A stretch of DNA of 64,000 nt from Mycobacterium sp. ACS4331. GTDB taxonomy: Bacteria; Actinomycetota; Actinomycetes; Mycobacteriales; Mycobacteriaceae. A program made the translations under genes and the position numbers. Under the pieces are notes generated by a model, which was not told the DNA's origin, did no database searches, and was given only the letters and a program-made list of their open reading frames with translations. Below are positions 7,741-16,245 of this stretch, one piece after another. The stretch is taken from NCBI RefSeq assembly GCF_001667265.1, contig NZ_LZHW01000102.1:185246-249245 (forward strand), given 5' to 3'. The first letter of the stretch is position 1; every line of letters starts with the position of its first letter.

Positions 7741-8676
7741 GTGAAACCTTCAGGCGTCTTCAAACGGCTTGACCCGCGTCAACGCCGCAGCAGGGTCAAC
7801 CCCGACGGGACGATGTCCCTTGTCGACCACATCCGGGAGCTGCGCACCCGCCTGCTCATCTCGGTGGCGGCGATCTTCGTCACCACGATTATCGGGTTTC
7901 TCTGGTACGGGCACGGCTTCTTCGGCTTCGAGAGCCTCGGTGAATGGCTGCGCCGGCCCTACTGTGCGCTGCCGGAGTCGGCCCGCGCGGACATCAGCGC
8001 CGACGGCGGCTGCCGACTGCTCGCCACGGCCCCGTTCGACCAGTTCATGCTCCGGCTCAAGGTCGGCCTGATGGCGGGCATCGTGCTGGCCTGCCCGGTG
8101 TGGTTCCACCAACTGTGGGCGTTCATCACCCCGGGTCTGTACAAGAAGGAACGCCGTTTCGCCGTCACCTTCGTGGTCAGCGCGGCGGTGCTGTTCGTCT
8201 CGGGTGCCGTGCTGGCCTACATCGTGCTCTCCAAGGCCCTGCACTTCCTGTTGACCGTCGGCAGCGACGTCCAGGTGACCGCGCTCTCGGGTGACCAGTA
8301 CTTCAGCTTCCTGATCAACCTGCTTCTGGTGTTCGGCGTGGGCTTCGAGTTCCCGCTGCTGATCATCATGCTCAACTTCGTCGGTGTGCTGCCCTACGAG
8401 CGGCTCAAGGCCTGGCGGCGCGGTCTGATCCTGGGCGTCTTCGTCTTCGCGGCGTTCGCCACCCCGGGCTCAGACCCGTTCTCCATGCTTGCGCTCGGCC
8501 TGGCCCTGACCCTGCTGCTCGAGTTCGCCATCCAGATCGGACGGATCCACGACAGGCGCAAGGCCAAGCGGGAGGCGGCCAAGGAGCGGGAGCTGCCCGA
8601 CGATCAGGCCTCCGAGATCGACGTTCCCTCGCCGGTCGCGGCGCCGGCGAGCATCTCACATGACGACGTCACCTGA
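7741..8676 (+). CDS. tatC: Sec-independent translocase component TatC
   Basis: 311 residues with six predicted membrane helices. TatC is the receptor for twin-arginine signal peptides. The conserved MSLVDHIRELRTRLL motif near residue 25, FDQFMLRLKVG, and the TPGSDPFSM loop between the last helices are all present. The cytoplasmic tail is long and charged (HDRRKAKREAAKEREL onward), as in other mycobacteria. GTG 7741 matches the mycobacterial start; its ribosome-binding site is weak. The 3' end overlaps helY by 17 nt. Confidence 0.96.
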   Translation: MKPSGVFKRLDPRQRRSRVNPDGTMSLVDHIRELRTRLLISVAAIFVTTIIGFLWYGHGFFGFESLGEWLRRPYCALPESARADISADGGCRLLATAPFDQFMLRLKVGLMAGIVLACPVWFHQLWAFITPGLYKKERRFAVTFVVSAAVLFVSGAVLAYIVLSKALHFLLTVGSDVQVTALSGDQYFSFLINLLLVFGVGFEFPLLIIMLNFVGVLPYERLKAWRRGLILGVFVFAAFATPGSDPFSMLALGLALTLLLEFAIQIGRIHDRRKAKREAAKERELPDDQASEIDVPSPVAAPASISHDDVT

Positions 8677-11440
8677 CGCAGGCGAACTGCAGCGGTTCAC
8701 CGCCGACCTGCCGTTCGCGCTGGACGGATTCCAGCAGCGCGCCTGTGAGGCGCTCGAACGGGGCCACGGCGTCCTGGTCTGCGCCCCCACCGGCGCGGGC
8801 AAGACCATCGTCGGGGAGTTCGCGGTGCACCTCGCCCTGGCCGCGGGACGAAAGTGCTTCTACACCACCCCGATCAAGGCCCTGAGCAACCAGAAGCACA
8901 CCGATCTGGTCCGCCGTTACGGTGCCGACCGGATCGGACTGCTGACCGGTGACGTGTCGGTCAACGCCGACGCACCCATCGTGGTGATGACCACCGAGGT
9001 GCTTCGCAACATGCTGTATGCGAACTCGCCTGCGCTGCAAGGTCTCTCCCATGTCGTGATGGACGAGGTGCACTTCCTCGCCGACCGCATGCGCGGCGCG
9101 GTCTGGGAGGAGGTGATCCTGCACCTGCCCGATGAGGTCCGCCTGGTCAGCCTGTCCGCCACCGTCAGCAACGCCGAAGAGTTCGGCGGCTGGATCCAGA
9201 CCGTGCGCGGCGACACCACGGTGATCGTCGACGAACACCGCCCGGTGCCCCTGTGGCAGCACATGCTGGTGGGCCGGCGCCTCTTCGACCTGTTCGACTA
9301 CGACTCACGGCGCTCCATGGACGCCCAGCTGCTGGTCGATCCCGAGTTGGTTCGGCACATCGCGCATCGGCGCGAGGCGGACCGCATGAATGACTGGCAG
9401 CCACGCGGTCCCAAAGGCCGCGGCCAGCACCGCGGGCGGCCGAGCATGTTCAGGGCGCCGGCCCGCACCGATGTGATCGCGACGCTCGACCGTGAAGGTC
9501 TGCTGCCCGCCATCACCTTCGTGTTCTCCCGCGCCGGGTGCGAGGGTGCGGTCAAACAGTGCCTGAGGTCGTCGCTGCGCCTGACCACCGATTCCGAGCG
9601 CGCCCGAATCGCCGAGGTGATCGACCGTCGCTGCGGTGATCTGCCCGACGCCGACCTGCCGGTCCTGGGCTACTACGAATTCCGCGAAGGGCTGCTCCGG
9701 GGCATCGCGGCGCACCACGCGGGAATGCTGCCGATCTTCCGGCACACGGTCGAGGAGCTGTTCGCGGCGGGCCTGATCAAGGCCGTGTTCGCCACCGAGA
9801 CACTGGCGCTGGGCATCAACATGCCGGCTCGTACCGTGGTTCTCGAACGGCTGGTGAAGTTCAACGGCGAACAGCACGCACCGCTGACACCCGGTGAGTA
9901 CACCCAGTTGACGGGGCGCGCGGGCCGCCGGGGCATCGACGTGGAGGGCCACGCCGTCGTCATCTGGAATCCATCCGAGAGTTCCGCCGAACCCGCCGAG
10001 GTCGCGGGCCTGGCCTCCACTCGGACCTTTCCACTGAAGAGCTCGTTCGCGCCGTCGTACAACATGACCATCAACCTGGTCTCCCAGATGGGACCCGCGC
10101 AGGCCAGGCACCTGCTGGAACAGTCCTTCGCGCAGTACCAGGCCGACCGTTCGGTGGTGGGACTGGTGCGAGGCACCGAGCGCGGCGAGAAGATGCTCGA
10201 CGAGATCGCCGCGGAACTCGGCGGCCGGGACGACCCGGTCCTCGACTACGCCCGACTGCGGGTGAAGATCTCCGAACGTGAACGGGCCCAAGCACGTTCG
10301 TCGCGCGTACAGCGCCGGGCGGCGATCAACGACGCGCTGGGGGCACTGCGGCGCGGCGACATCATCGCGCTGTCGCAGGGTCGCCGGGGCGGACTGGCCG
10401 TGGTGCTGGAACCGGCCCGAGACGCCGACGACCCGCGGCCCCTGGTGCTCAGCGAACACCGCTGGGCCGGACGCATCTCATCCGCGGACTGCTCGGGCGC
10501 GCCTGCCGCACTGGGCACGATGTCGCTGCCCAAGCGTGTCGAGCATCGGCAGCCTCGGGTCCGTCGTGACGTCGCCTCGGCGCTGCGCTCAGCCGCGGAA
10601 AGCCTGGTGATCCCCGACGATCGGGACTCTCGCCGCAGGCGGGGACCAAACCAGGACGACGACATCGACGCGGAACTGATCGACCTGCGCAACCAATTGC
10701 GCCGCCACCCCGGGCACAGTGTTGCCGATCGGGAGGCCAAGGTGCGCATCGCAGAGCGTTACCTGCGCGTCGAACGCGACAATGCTCAACTGCGCCAGAA
10801 GATCTCCGCGGCCACGAACTCGCTGGCCCGCACCTTCGACCGGATCGTCGGGCTTCTCAGCGAACGCGGTTTCATCGCGGCTCCCGAAAGCGCGGACGGA
10901 CCACCCGTGGTCACCGACGACGGCCGACTGCTGGCCCGGATCTACAACGAGAGCGATCTGCTGGTGGCCGAGTGCCTGCGCAGCGGCGCGTGGAATGACC
11001 TTGCGCCCGCCGAATTGGCGGCCGTGCTGTCGGCGGTGGTGTTCGAATCCCGCGGCGGGGACGGTCCGTCGGCACCCGTGCACGACGCGCCCACCGCGGG
11101 ACTGAGACGTGCCCTGGCCCGCACCCGAAGGTTGGCGGGGGAGTTGCGCGCCGACGAGATTCGGCACCGGATCGCCCCCACCCGTGAACCCGACGAGGGA
11201 TTCGTCACCACGATGTACCGGTGGGCCACGGCGGGTGATCTCACCACGGCACTGGCCGCAGCCGCCGATGCGGGCGGTGGGACACCGCTGTCCGCAGGCG
11301 ATTTCGTGCGATGGTGCCGACAGGTGCTCGATCTGCTCGACCAGGTTCGCAACGCCGCTCCGTCCGCAGAACTTCGGGCCGCGGCCAAACGCGCGGTCGA
11401 CGACGTGCGGCGTGGGGTCGTCGCCGTGGACAGCGGCTGA
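8660..11440 (+). CDS. helY: Superfamily 2 DEVH-box helicase HelY
   Basis: 926 residues, a Ski2/Mtr4-like helicase of mycobacteria (usual length about 900). Motif I APTGAGKT is at residues 42-49, motif II DEVH at about 135-138, motif III SLSATVSN, and motif VI QLTGRAGRRG. The C-terminal half has the DSHCT-like helical region typical of RNA-exosome-type helicases. The start overlaps tatC by 17 nt, so it is probably co-transcribed and partly coupled. The role in mycobacteria is taken as RNA processing or decay by family. Confidence 0.95.
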   Translation: MTTSPDAGELQRFTADLPFALDGFQQRACEALERGHGVLVCAPTGAGKTIVGEFAVHLALAAGRKCFYTTPIKALSNQKHTDLVRRYGADRIGLLTGDVSVNADAPIVVMTTEVLRNMLYANSPALQGLSHVVMDEVHFLADRMRGAVWEEVILHLPDEVRLVSLSATVSNAEEFGGWIQTVRGDTTVIVDEHRPVPLWQHMLVGRRLFDLFDYDSRRSMDAQLLVDPELVRHIAHRREADRMNDWQPRGPKGRGQHRGRPSMFRAPARTDVIATLDREGLLPAITFVFSRAGCEGAVKQCLRSSLRLTTDSERARIAEVIDRRCGDLPDADLPVLGYYEFREGLLRGIAAHHAGMLPIFRHTVEELFAAGLIKAVFATETLALGINMPARTVVLERLVKFNGEQHAPLTPGEYTQLTGRAGRRGIDVEGHAVVIWNPSESSAEPAEVAGLASTRTFPLKSSFAPSYNMTINLVSQMGPAQARHLLEQSFAQYQADRSVVGLVRGTERGEKMLDEIAAELGGRDDPVLDYARLRVKISERERAQARSSRVQRRAAINDALGALRRGDIIALSQGRRGGLAVVLEPARDADDPRPLVLSEHRWAGRISSADCSGAPAALGTMSLPKRVEHRQPRVRRDVASALRSAAESLVIPDDRDSRRRRGPNQDDDIDAELIDLRNQLRRHPGHSVADREAKVRIAERYLRVERDNAQLRQKISAATNSLARTFDRIVGLLSERGFIAAPESADGPPVVTDDGRLLARIYNESDLLVAECLRSGAWNDLAPAELAAVLSAVVFESRGGDGPSAPVHDAPTAGLRRALARTRRLAGELRADEIRHRIAPTREPDEGFVTTMYRWATAGDLTTALAAAADAGGGTPLSAGDFVRWCRQVLDLLDQVRNAAPSAELRAAAKRAVDDVRRGVVAVDSG

Positions 11441-11602
11441 CCGAGCGGGGCATGAATCTGTCGACTCACCAGCGCAGAACCCCTTCCGACACGCGTTCGC
11501 CCTTGTCGGTGGCGCACCGATCGCCGTGTTGTCTGCGGGTAGGGTGAGGCAACCGCTACGGTTGATGCCGGCGCACGAGTTTCGAATATCCGAGGAGAGA
11601 CG

Positions 11603-12406
11603 ATGAGCGGACCGCAGGGCCCGGACCCGACGCAGCCGTGGCAGGGCCAGGGTCAGGATCAGCCTGCCGGGGATTCCGCCGAGCAGCCGACCACTGTGAC
11701 CCCCGGGATGCAGCCGCCTGCCGCACCGCCCTCGGGAACCCCCGATCAGCCCACCGCGCAGGCGCCCGGCGGCTGGCAGCCGCCCGCCTACACCCAACAG
11801 CAGTACGGGCAGCCGCAGTACGGCCAGCCGCCGTCGACGCCGGGTTACCCGGCGGCGCCGGAGTACGGCCAGCCCGGCCAGCCCCAGTATGGGCAGCCGC
11901 AGTACGGCCAGCCCGGTCAGCCGCAGTATGGGCAGCCGCAGTACGGCCAGCCCGGTCAGCCGCAGTATGGGCAGCCGCAGTACGGCCAGCCCGGCCAACC
12001 GCAGTATGGGCAGCCGCCCTACGGCCAGTACGGCCAGTACGGACAGCCCGGACCCGAGGACGGGTCGAAGAAGTCGCTTACCACGCTCACCGCGATCCTG
12101 GGCGCGATCGTTCTGGTGATCATCGCCGCGATCCTGGTGCTGGGCTTCTGGAAGCCCGGCTTCTGGGTGACCACGAAGCTGGACATCAACAAGGCGCAGG
12201 CGGGAGTGCAGCAGATCCTGTCGGATGAGTCCAACGGGTACGGCGCCAAGAACGTCAAGGACGTCAAGTGCAACAACGGCCAGAACCCCACGGTCAAGAA
12301 GGGTGACACCTTCACGTGTGAGGTCAGCATCGACGGGACCAAGCGCCAGGTGACCGTGACGTTCCAGGACGACAAGGGCACCTACGAGGTGGGTCGACCC
12401 AAGTAG
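11603..12406 (+). CDS. Gln/Tyr/Pro-rich membrane protein with DUF4333 domain
   Basis: 267 residues, similar to M. tuberculosis Rv2091c. The N-terminal 150 residues are low complexity, with a 13-residue repeat QYGQPQYGQPGQP encoded by near-perfect 39-bp units. A single membrane helix (about residues 156-182, LTTLTAILGAIVLVIIAAIL) leads to an extracytoplasmic DUF4333 domain with two cysteines (VKCNNG and FTCEVS) that may form a disulfide. The start has GAGGAGA about 7 nt upstream. The 162 nt before it, after helY, hold no other gene; TAGGGT at 11540 is a possible -10. The function is unknown. Confidence 0.85.
   Translation: MSGPQGPDPTQPWQGQGQDQPAGDSAEQPTTVTPGMQPPAAPPSGTPDQPTAQAPGGWQPPAYTQQQYGQPQYGQPPSTPGYPAAPEYGQPGQPQYGQPQYGQPGQPQYGQPQYGQPGQPQYGQPQYGQPGQPQYGQPPYGQYGQYGQPGPEDGSKKSLTTLTAILGAIVLVIIAAILVLGFWKPGFWVTTKLDINKAQAGVQQILSDESNGYGAKNVKDVKCNNGQNPTVKKGDTFTCEVSIDGTKRQVTVTFQDDKGTYEVGRPK
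11885..12027 (+). repeat. 39-bp tandem repeat inside the DUF4333 gene
   Basis: Three units start at 11885, 11924 and 11963, and a partial fourth at 12002. Units one and two are identical; unit three differs near its end. Each encodes 13 residues, so copy-number change keeps the frame. Confidence 0.85.
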
Positions 12407-12417
12407 GCCCGGCGGGC

Positions 12418-12439
12418 CGGCCCCCGGTCGGCCCCCGGT
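12418..12439. repeat. Tandem 11-bp repeat between convergent genes
   Basis: CGGCCCCCGGT occurs twice in direct tandem (12418-12428, 12429-12439) in the 39-nt gap between two convergent genes. GGCCC/GGGCC just before it (12406-12418) can form a small hairpin. It may act as a weak bidirectional terminator, but no T-tract is present. Confidence 0.35.
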
Positions 12440-12445
12440 CGGCCG

Positions 12446-13417
12446 TCAGTCGAGCGCGTCGAGCGCCTTCTGCAGGCGCGCGATCGACGACCCGACACCG
12501 TAGGCCCCCGCGAGCTCGGCGACCAGGCCCGGATCACGCGCGGCCAGCGGCAGCGCGTCGGTGTCGTTGGACAGGGTGACCTGCGCGTCGGTGGCCACGC
12601 GAACCACCGGCACGGCCGCGTCGAGGTAGTCCTGCGAGCTCGCCAGCTTGGCCCGAATCCCCTTGGCGAGTCCCGATTTCGGGTCGGCGGCGGCCGCGCG
12701 GATGGCGTCGAGTGACCCGTGTTGCGCCAAGAGTGTCGCGGCCGTCTTCTCGCCCACGCCGGGCACGCCGGGCAGGCCGTCCGAGGGATCCCCGCGCAGC
12801 ACCGCGAGGTCGGCGTAGGCCGCACCCGCTCGCGTCAGCGGAAGGCCGTACTTGTCGGAGACCTCGGTGGGCCCGAAGAGCGTGGCCTTGGCCAGGCCTC
12901 GACCCAGATACAGCACCCGCACCGGCACGGGTTCGTCCGTCACCACCTGCAACAGGTCCCGGTCCCCGCTGACCACCACCACCGGGTCACGCGTCTCCCG
13001 TGCCGCCAGGGTGCCCAGGACATCGTCGGCCTCATACCCCGGGGCGCCGCCCGTGGTGATCCCGAATGCGGCGAGGATTTCCAGGATCATGTCCACCTGG
13101 GGTGTCAGTTCGTCAGGCACCTCCTCGATGTCCGGTGCGTCGCCGACGCCCTCCTGTTCGACCCGGTGCGCCTTGTACGACGGGATCAGATCGACCCGCC
13201 ACTGCGGTCGCCAGTCCAGGTCGAGGCACACCACCAGGCGCGTGGGCCGCTGCTGGGCGACCAGCGTGGCGACCGCGTCGAGAAACCCACGCACGGCGTT
13301 GACCGGCCTGCCGTCAGGCGCCTTGATCGAGGACGGCACACCGAAGAACGAGCGGAACCACATGCTGGCCCCGTCGAGCAGCAGCACCTTGCCGGTGTCG
13401 GAAGTCATGGCGGTCAT
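12446..13417 (-). CDS. 5'-3' exonuclease (PolA-N-like)
   Basis: 323 residues, similar to Rv2090. It is a stand-alone 5'-3' exonuclease/FEN domain. Seen are the N-terminal VLLLDGASMWFRSFFGVP, the acidic metal-binding cluster PGYEADDVLG, VVVSGDRDLLQVV, and the helix-hairpin-helix GLPGVPGVGEKTA. It probably acts on 5' flaps in replication or repair. ATG 13417 is used; ATG 13408 (MTSDTGKVLLLDG) is an alternative. It follows the SnoaL-like gene by 6 nt and is convergent with the DUF4333 gene. Confidence 0.92.
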   Translation of the reverse strand: MTAMTSDTGKVLLLDGASMWFRSFFGVPSSIKAPDGRPVNAVRGFLDAVATLVAQQRPTRLVVCLDLDWRPQWRVDLIPSYKAHRVEQEGVGDAPDIEEVPDELTPQVDMILEILAAFGITTGGAPGYEADDVLGTLAARETRDPVVVVSGDRDLLQVVTDEPVPVRVLYLGRGLAKATLFGPTEVSDKYGLPLTRAGAAYADLAVLRGDPSDGLPGVPGVGEKTAATLLAQHGSLDAIRAAAADPKSGLAKGIRAKLASSQDYLDAAVPVVRVATDAQVTLSNDTDALPLAARDPGLVAELAGAYGVGSSIARLQKALDALD

Positions 13418-13423
13418 CCTGCC

Positions 13424-13858
13424 TCAGCGGGCCATGGTCGAGTTGGGCGCAGTCCAGTCCGTCGACACGAATCGCCGTGCGATCAGCCAGTCGGGGCCCT
13501 GCACGGCGAATTCGTCTCGGTACCGGCCGAAGTGGTCGAGCCCGATCTCGGTGAACACCGTGAAATAGGACGTCACGTGGGCCCGGTCCGGGGTGATTTC
13601 GGCGAACAGGATGTTGGCCAGGTTGTGCCGCACAATGCGCCGCGTGCCCTCGGCCGCAGCCGGGGTGGCCGCGACCGAGGACAGCCGCTCCACGATGGCG
13701 GCACGGCCCCGCAGCGGTTCCTCCCCTTTGATGTGCAGGACGCCGTCGGTGCAGAAGGTCGCGGCCAAGTCGTCGACCCTCCCGGCGTCTCCGGACCACG
13801 TGTAGCGGGCCAGCGTGTCACGGATGCGTTCGCGCGCGGTCAGTTCCCAGTGCTCCAC
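13424..13858 (-). CDS. SnoaL/NTF2-like protein
   Basis: 144 residues of the NTF2-like cone fold: an N-terminal helix (ARERIRDTLARYTWSGDAGR), VDDLAATFCTDGVLHIKG, then strands ending in the FGRYRDEFAV and WLIARR elements typical of SnoaL-like enzymes. The start is set at GTG 13858 because TACGAT lies 7 nt upstream and a longer frame would overlap pepE. The substrate is unknown. It shares an operon with the exonuclease gene and is divergent from pepE. Confidence 0.8.
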   Translation of the reverse strand: MEHWELTARERIRDTLARYTWSGDAGRVDDLAATFCTDGVLHIKGEEPLRGRAAIVERLSSVAATPAAAEGTRRIVRHNLANILFAEITPDRAHVTSYFTVFTEIGLDHFGRYRDEFAVQGPDWLIARRFVSTDWTAPNSTMAR

Positions 13859-13865
13859 GCGTGTG

Positions 13866-13871
13866 ATCGTA
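13866..13871 (-). promoter_or_regulatory. -10 element of the SnoaL-like gene, leaderless type
   Basis: TACGAT on the minus strand, 7 nt before the GTG at 13858. Confidence 0.45.
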
Positions 13872-13887
13872 TGCGGTGCCTGCGCAC

Positions 13888-13893
13888 TAATCT
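13888..13893 (+). promoter_or_regulatory. -10 element of pepE, leaderless type
   Basis: TAATCT followed by 7 nt and the ATG at 13901. Confidence 0.5.
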
Positions 13894-13900
13894 GGTGTCC

Positions 13901-15031
13901 ATGGGTGCCAGCCGGTTCGAATCCAGTGTGTACGAGCATCGTCTGCGCGCCGCCGCGGCCGCCGCGGCCGAGGCCGGTCTGACCGGCTTGATCATCACTC
14001 CCGGCTACGACCTGCGGTACCTGGTGGGTTCGCGGGCACAGACCTTCGAACGCCTGACGGCGCTGGTGATTCCGGCAGCCGGAGCGCCCACGATCGTCGT
14101 ACCGAGGTTGGAGTTGGCGTCGCTGAGGGAGTCAGCCGTCGTCGAGCTAGGGATCACGGTCACCGACTGGGTCGACGGCGAGGATCCCTACGACCTGGTG
14201 GTGGCGGCACTCGGCGACGGGTCGGTCGCGACCGCGGTCACCGACTCCATGCCGGCACTGCACCTGCTGCCGCTGTCCGACCGACTCGGCCGCACGCCGG
14301 TGCTGGCGACGGAGGTGCTGCGCTCACTGCGGATGGTCAAAGACCCGGCCGAGATCGACGCGCTGCGCAAGGCCGGTGCGGCCATCGACCGCGTGCACGC
14401 CCTGGTGCCCCAGCTGCTGGTGCCCGGCCGCACCGAGGCCGAGGTCGCCGCCGACATCGAGGCCGCGATCCTGGCCGAAGGGCACAGCGAGGCGGCGTTC
14501 ATCATCGTGGGCTCGGGTCCGCACGGCGCCGACCCGCATCATGAGCACTCGGATCGTGAACTGCGCGCCGGTGACGTCGTCGTCGTCGACATCGGCGGTC
14601 CCTACGACCCCGGCTACAACTCCGACTCCACCCGCACGTACAGCCTGGGCGAGCCCAGCGCCGAGGTCGCACAGCACTATTCGGTGCTGCAGCGGGCCCA
14701 GCAGGTCGCCGTCGACGCCGTGCGGCCCGGGGTGACGGCCGAACAGGTCGACGCCGCCGCCCGCGATGTGCTGGCCGAAGCGGGATTGGCCGAGTACTTC
14801 GTGCACCGCACCGGCCACGGCATCGGACTGTCGGTGCACGAGGAGCCCTACATCGTCGCGGGCAACGACCTGCCGCTGCGGCCTGGGATGGCGTTCTCCG
14901 TCGAACCCGGCATCTACTTCCCGGGTCAGTGGGGTGCCCGCATCGAGGACATCGTCATCGTCACCGAGGACGGCGCGGAGCCGGTCAACACGCGGCCCCA
15001 TGACCTGATCGTGGTGCCGCTGCCGCAGTGA
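13901..15031 (+). CDS. pepE: M24 family Xaa-Pro dipeptidase PepE
   Basis: 376 residues, nearly the same length as Rv2089c PepE. The N-terminal creatinase-like domain (1-135) precedes the pita-bread catalytic domain. Dinuclear metal ligands are visible: VVVDIGGPYDPGYNSDSTRT (two Asp), THRTGHGIGLSVHEEP-type His, SVEPGIYF (Glu), and ARIEDIVIV (Glu). It is cytoplasmic and cleaves dipeptides with C-terminal proline. The long open frame upstream is antisense to the exonuclease gene and was not included; the start follows the -10 at 13888. Confidence 0.94.
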   Translation: MGASRFESSVYEHRLRAAAAAAAEAGLTGLIITPGYDLRYLVGSRAQTFERLTALVIPAAGAPTIVVPRLELASLRESAVVELGITVTDWVDGEDPYDLVVAALGDGSVATAVTDSMPALHLLPLSDRLGRTPVLATEVLRSLRMVKDPAEIDALRKAGAAIDRVHALVPQLLVPGRTEAEVAADIEAAILAEGHSEAAFIIVGSGPHGADPHHEHSDRELRAGDVVVVDIGGPYDPGYNSDSTRTYSLGEPSAEVAQHYSVLQRAQQVAVDAVRPGVTAEQVDAAARDVLAEAGLAEYFVHRTGHGIGLSVHEEPYIVAGNDLPLRPGMAFSVEPGIYFPGQWGARIEDIVIVTEDGAEPVNTRPHDLIVVPLPQ

Positions 15032-15037
15032 ACTGAC

Positions 15038-15451
15038 TCAGCCCTCGCCGCGGTCCAGCAGCTCAGATGAGCCCAGCACCCGCTCGACCTGCACCTCGAT
15101 CACGACGCGGCGCGGATTCACGCGGGGGGTGCGGTACCGCTGCGCGTACCGCAGTTCGGCGTCTCGGATGGCCTCGGGGTCGGTGTTCACCTTGGACCTG
15201 CCCTCCAGGGACAGCCAGCGGGCGCCGTCGACCTGACTCAGCACGGCCACTCCGCCCCGGTCGGCGTTCACGGCCTTCTGCGAACCGCCGTTGGTGATGA
15301 CCCGCGCGATGTGGGTCTTGGGGTCGAACGTGAAACCCACGGCCACGACGTGCGGCGATCCGTCCGCCCTCAGCGTCGTGAGCATCGCGAGGTGACGTTC
15401 CGTCAGGAACGCCAGCGCGTCGTTGGTGAGCCGGGTGGTTGCGTGCGCCAT
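15038..15451 (-). CDS. PPOX-class F420-dependent biliverdin-reductase-like protein
   Basis: 137 residues, very similar to M. tuberculosis Rv2074, known to reduce biliverdin with F420H2. The split-barrel fold motifs HLAMLTTLRADGSPHVVAVG, ITNGGSQKAVNADRGG and LSLEGRSKVNTDP are seen. It is cytoplasmic and a likely dimer. ATG 15451 is preceded by TAGCGT 8 nt upstream; there is no ribosome-binding site. It is divergent from the short-chain dehydrogenase gene (35-nt gap). Confidence 0.9.
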   Translation of the reverse strand: MAHATTRLTNDALAFLTERHLAMLTTLRADGSPHVVAVGFTFDPKTHIARVITNGGSQKAVNADRGGVAVLSQVDGARWLSLEGRSKVNTDPEAIRDAELRYAQRYRTPRVNPRRVVIEVQVERVLGSSELLDRGEG

Positions 15452-15459
15452 CAGAGCCC

Positions 15460-15465
15460 ACGCTA
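15460..15465 (-). promoter_or_regulatory. -10 element of the Rv2074-like gene
   Basis: TAGCGT on the minus strand, 8 nt before the ATG at 15451. Confidence 0.35.
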
Positions 15466-15473
15466 GCGCAGGA

Positions 15474-15479
15474 CATAAT
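15474..15479 (+). promoter_or_regulatory. -10 element of the SDR/cobLMK unit, leaderless type
   Basis: CATAAT followed by 7 nt and the ATG at 15487. Confidence 0.45.
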
Positions 15480-15486
15480 CGCAGCC

Positions 15487-16245
15487 ATGAACGACACGGC
15501 TGCAGCGGCGCCCGAGGTGGTGGTGGTCTTCGGCGGCCGCAGCGAAATCGGGGGAGAACTGGCGGCGCGGTTGGCGCCGAGGGCGACGGTGGTGCTCGCG
15601 GCACGCGGCGCCGAGGGCCTCGACGGGCTGGTGGGCAGGCTGTCGCAGGCCGGTGCCGCCGCCGTCGAGATCGTGGAGTTCGACGCCGACGACCTCGGCT
15701 CGCACGCCGGGGTGCTCGACCGGATCGCGGCCGAACATGGCCGCATCGACACCGCGGTCCTGGCGTTCGGGGTGCTCGGTGATCAGGCGCGGGCCGAGGC
15801 TGAGGCCGAGCACGCGGTCGCGGTGGTGCACACCGACTACGTCGCGCAGGTGAATCTCCTGACGCTGCTGGCCAACCGGATGCGGGCCTCGGGCCGAGGG
15901 CGCATCGTGGTGTTCTCGTCGATCGCGGGCGTGCGGGTGCGGCGCGCCAACTATGTCTACGGCTCGGCCAAGGCGGGCCTGGACGGTTTCGCCAGCGGAT
16001 TGGCGGACGCCCTGCACGGCACCGGCGTGCACCTGCTGATCGTGCGGCCCGGTTTCGTGATCGGACGCATGACCGCCGGGATGGACGCGGCGCCGCTGTC
16101 GAGCACTCCGGCGCAGGTCGCCGAGGCCACCGCACGGGCGCTGGCCAGGGGCCGACGCCAGGTGTGGGTGCCGCGGACGATCGGCGCGCTCGCGTTCGCG
16201 ACCCGATTCGTACCGCAGGCGATCTGGCGAAGGATGCCGCGCTGA
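15487..16245 (+). CDS. Short-chain dehydrogenase/reductase (decaprenylphosphoryl-erythro-pentosulose-reductase-like)
   Basis: 252 residues, similar to Rv2073c. A Rossmann fold with VVVFGGRSEIGGELAARL replaces the classical TGxxxGxG, a variation seen in DprE2-like SDRs. The catalytic Ser (VVFSSIAGVR) and the YxxxK pair (YVYGSAKAG) are present. NAD(P) binding is inferred. The resemblance to DprE2 is only by family, and the true substrate is unknown. Its stop shares a base with the cobL start (TGATG), so it is coupled to the cobalamin genes. Confidence 0.85.
   Translation: MNDTAAAAPEVVVVFGGRSEIGGELAARLAPRATVVLAARGAEGLDGLVGRLSQAGAAAVEIVEFDADDLGSHAGVLDRIAAEHGRIDTAVLAFGVLGDQARAEAEAEHAVAVVHTDYVAQVNLLTLLANRMRASGRGRIVVFSSIAGVRVRRANYVYGSAKAGLDGFASGLADALHGTGVHLLIVRPGFVIGRMTAGMDAAPLSSTPAQVAEATARALARGRRQVWVPRTIGALAFATRFVPQAIWRRMPR

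Noticed and set aside
10589..11998. 469-codon open frame on the minus strand with repeated leucine-rich start
   Set aside because: Antisense to helY and the DUF4333 repeats; the apparent repeat is the reverse reading of the QYGQP repeat.
12719..13900. Long open frame upstream of pepE on the plus strand
   Set aside because: It is antisense to the exonuclease and SnoaL-like genes, has no family signature, and pepE homology and the -10 point to 13901.
13424..13939. Longer SnoaL-like protein starting at 13939
   Set aside because: It would overlap the pepE start and the added residues lack family similarity; GTG 13858 has a -10 at the right distance.
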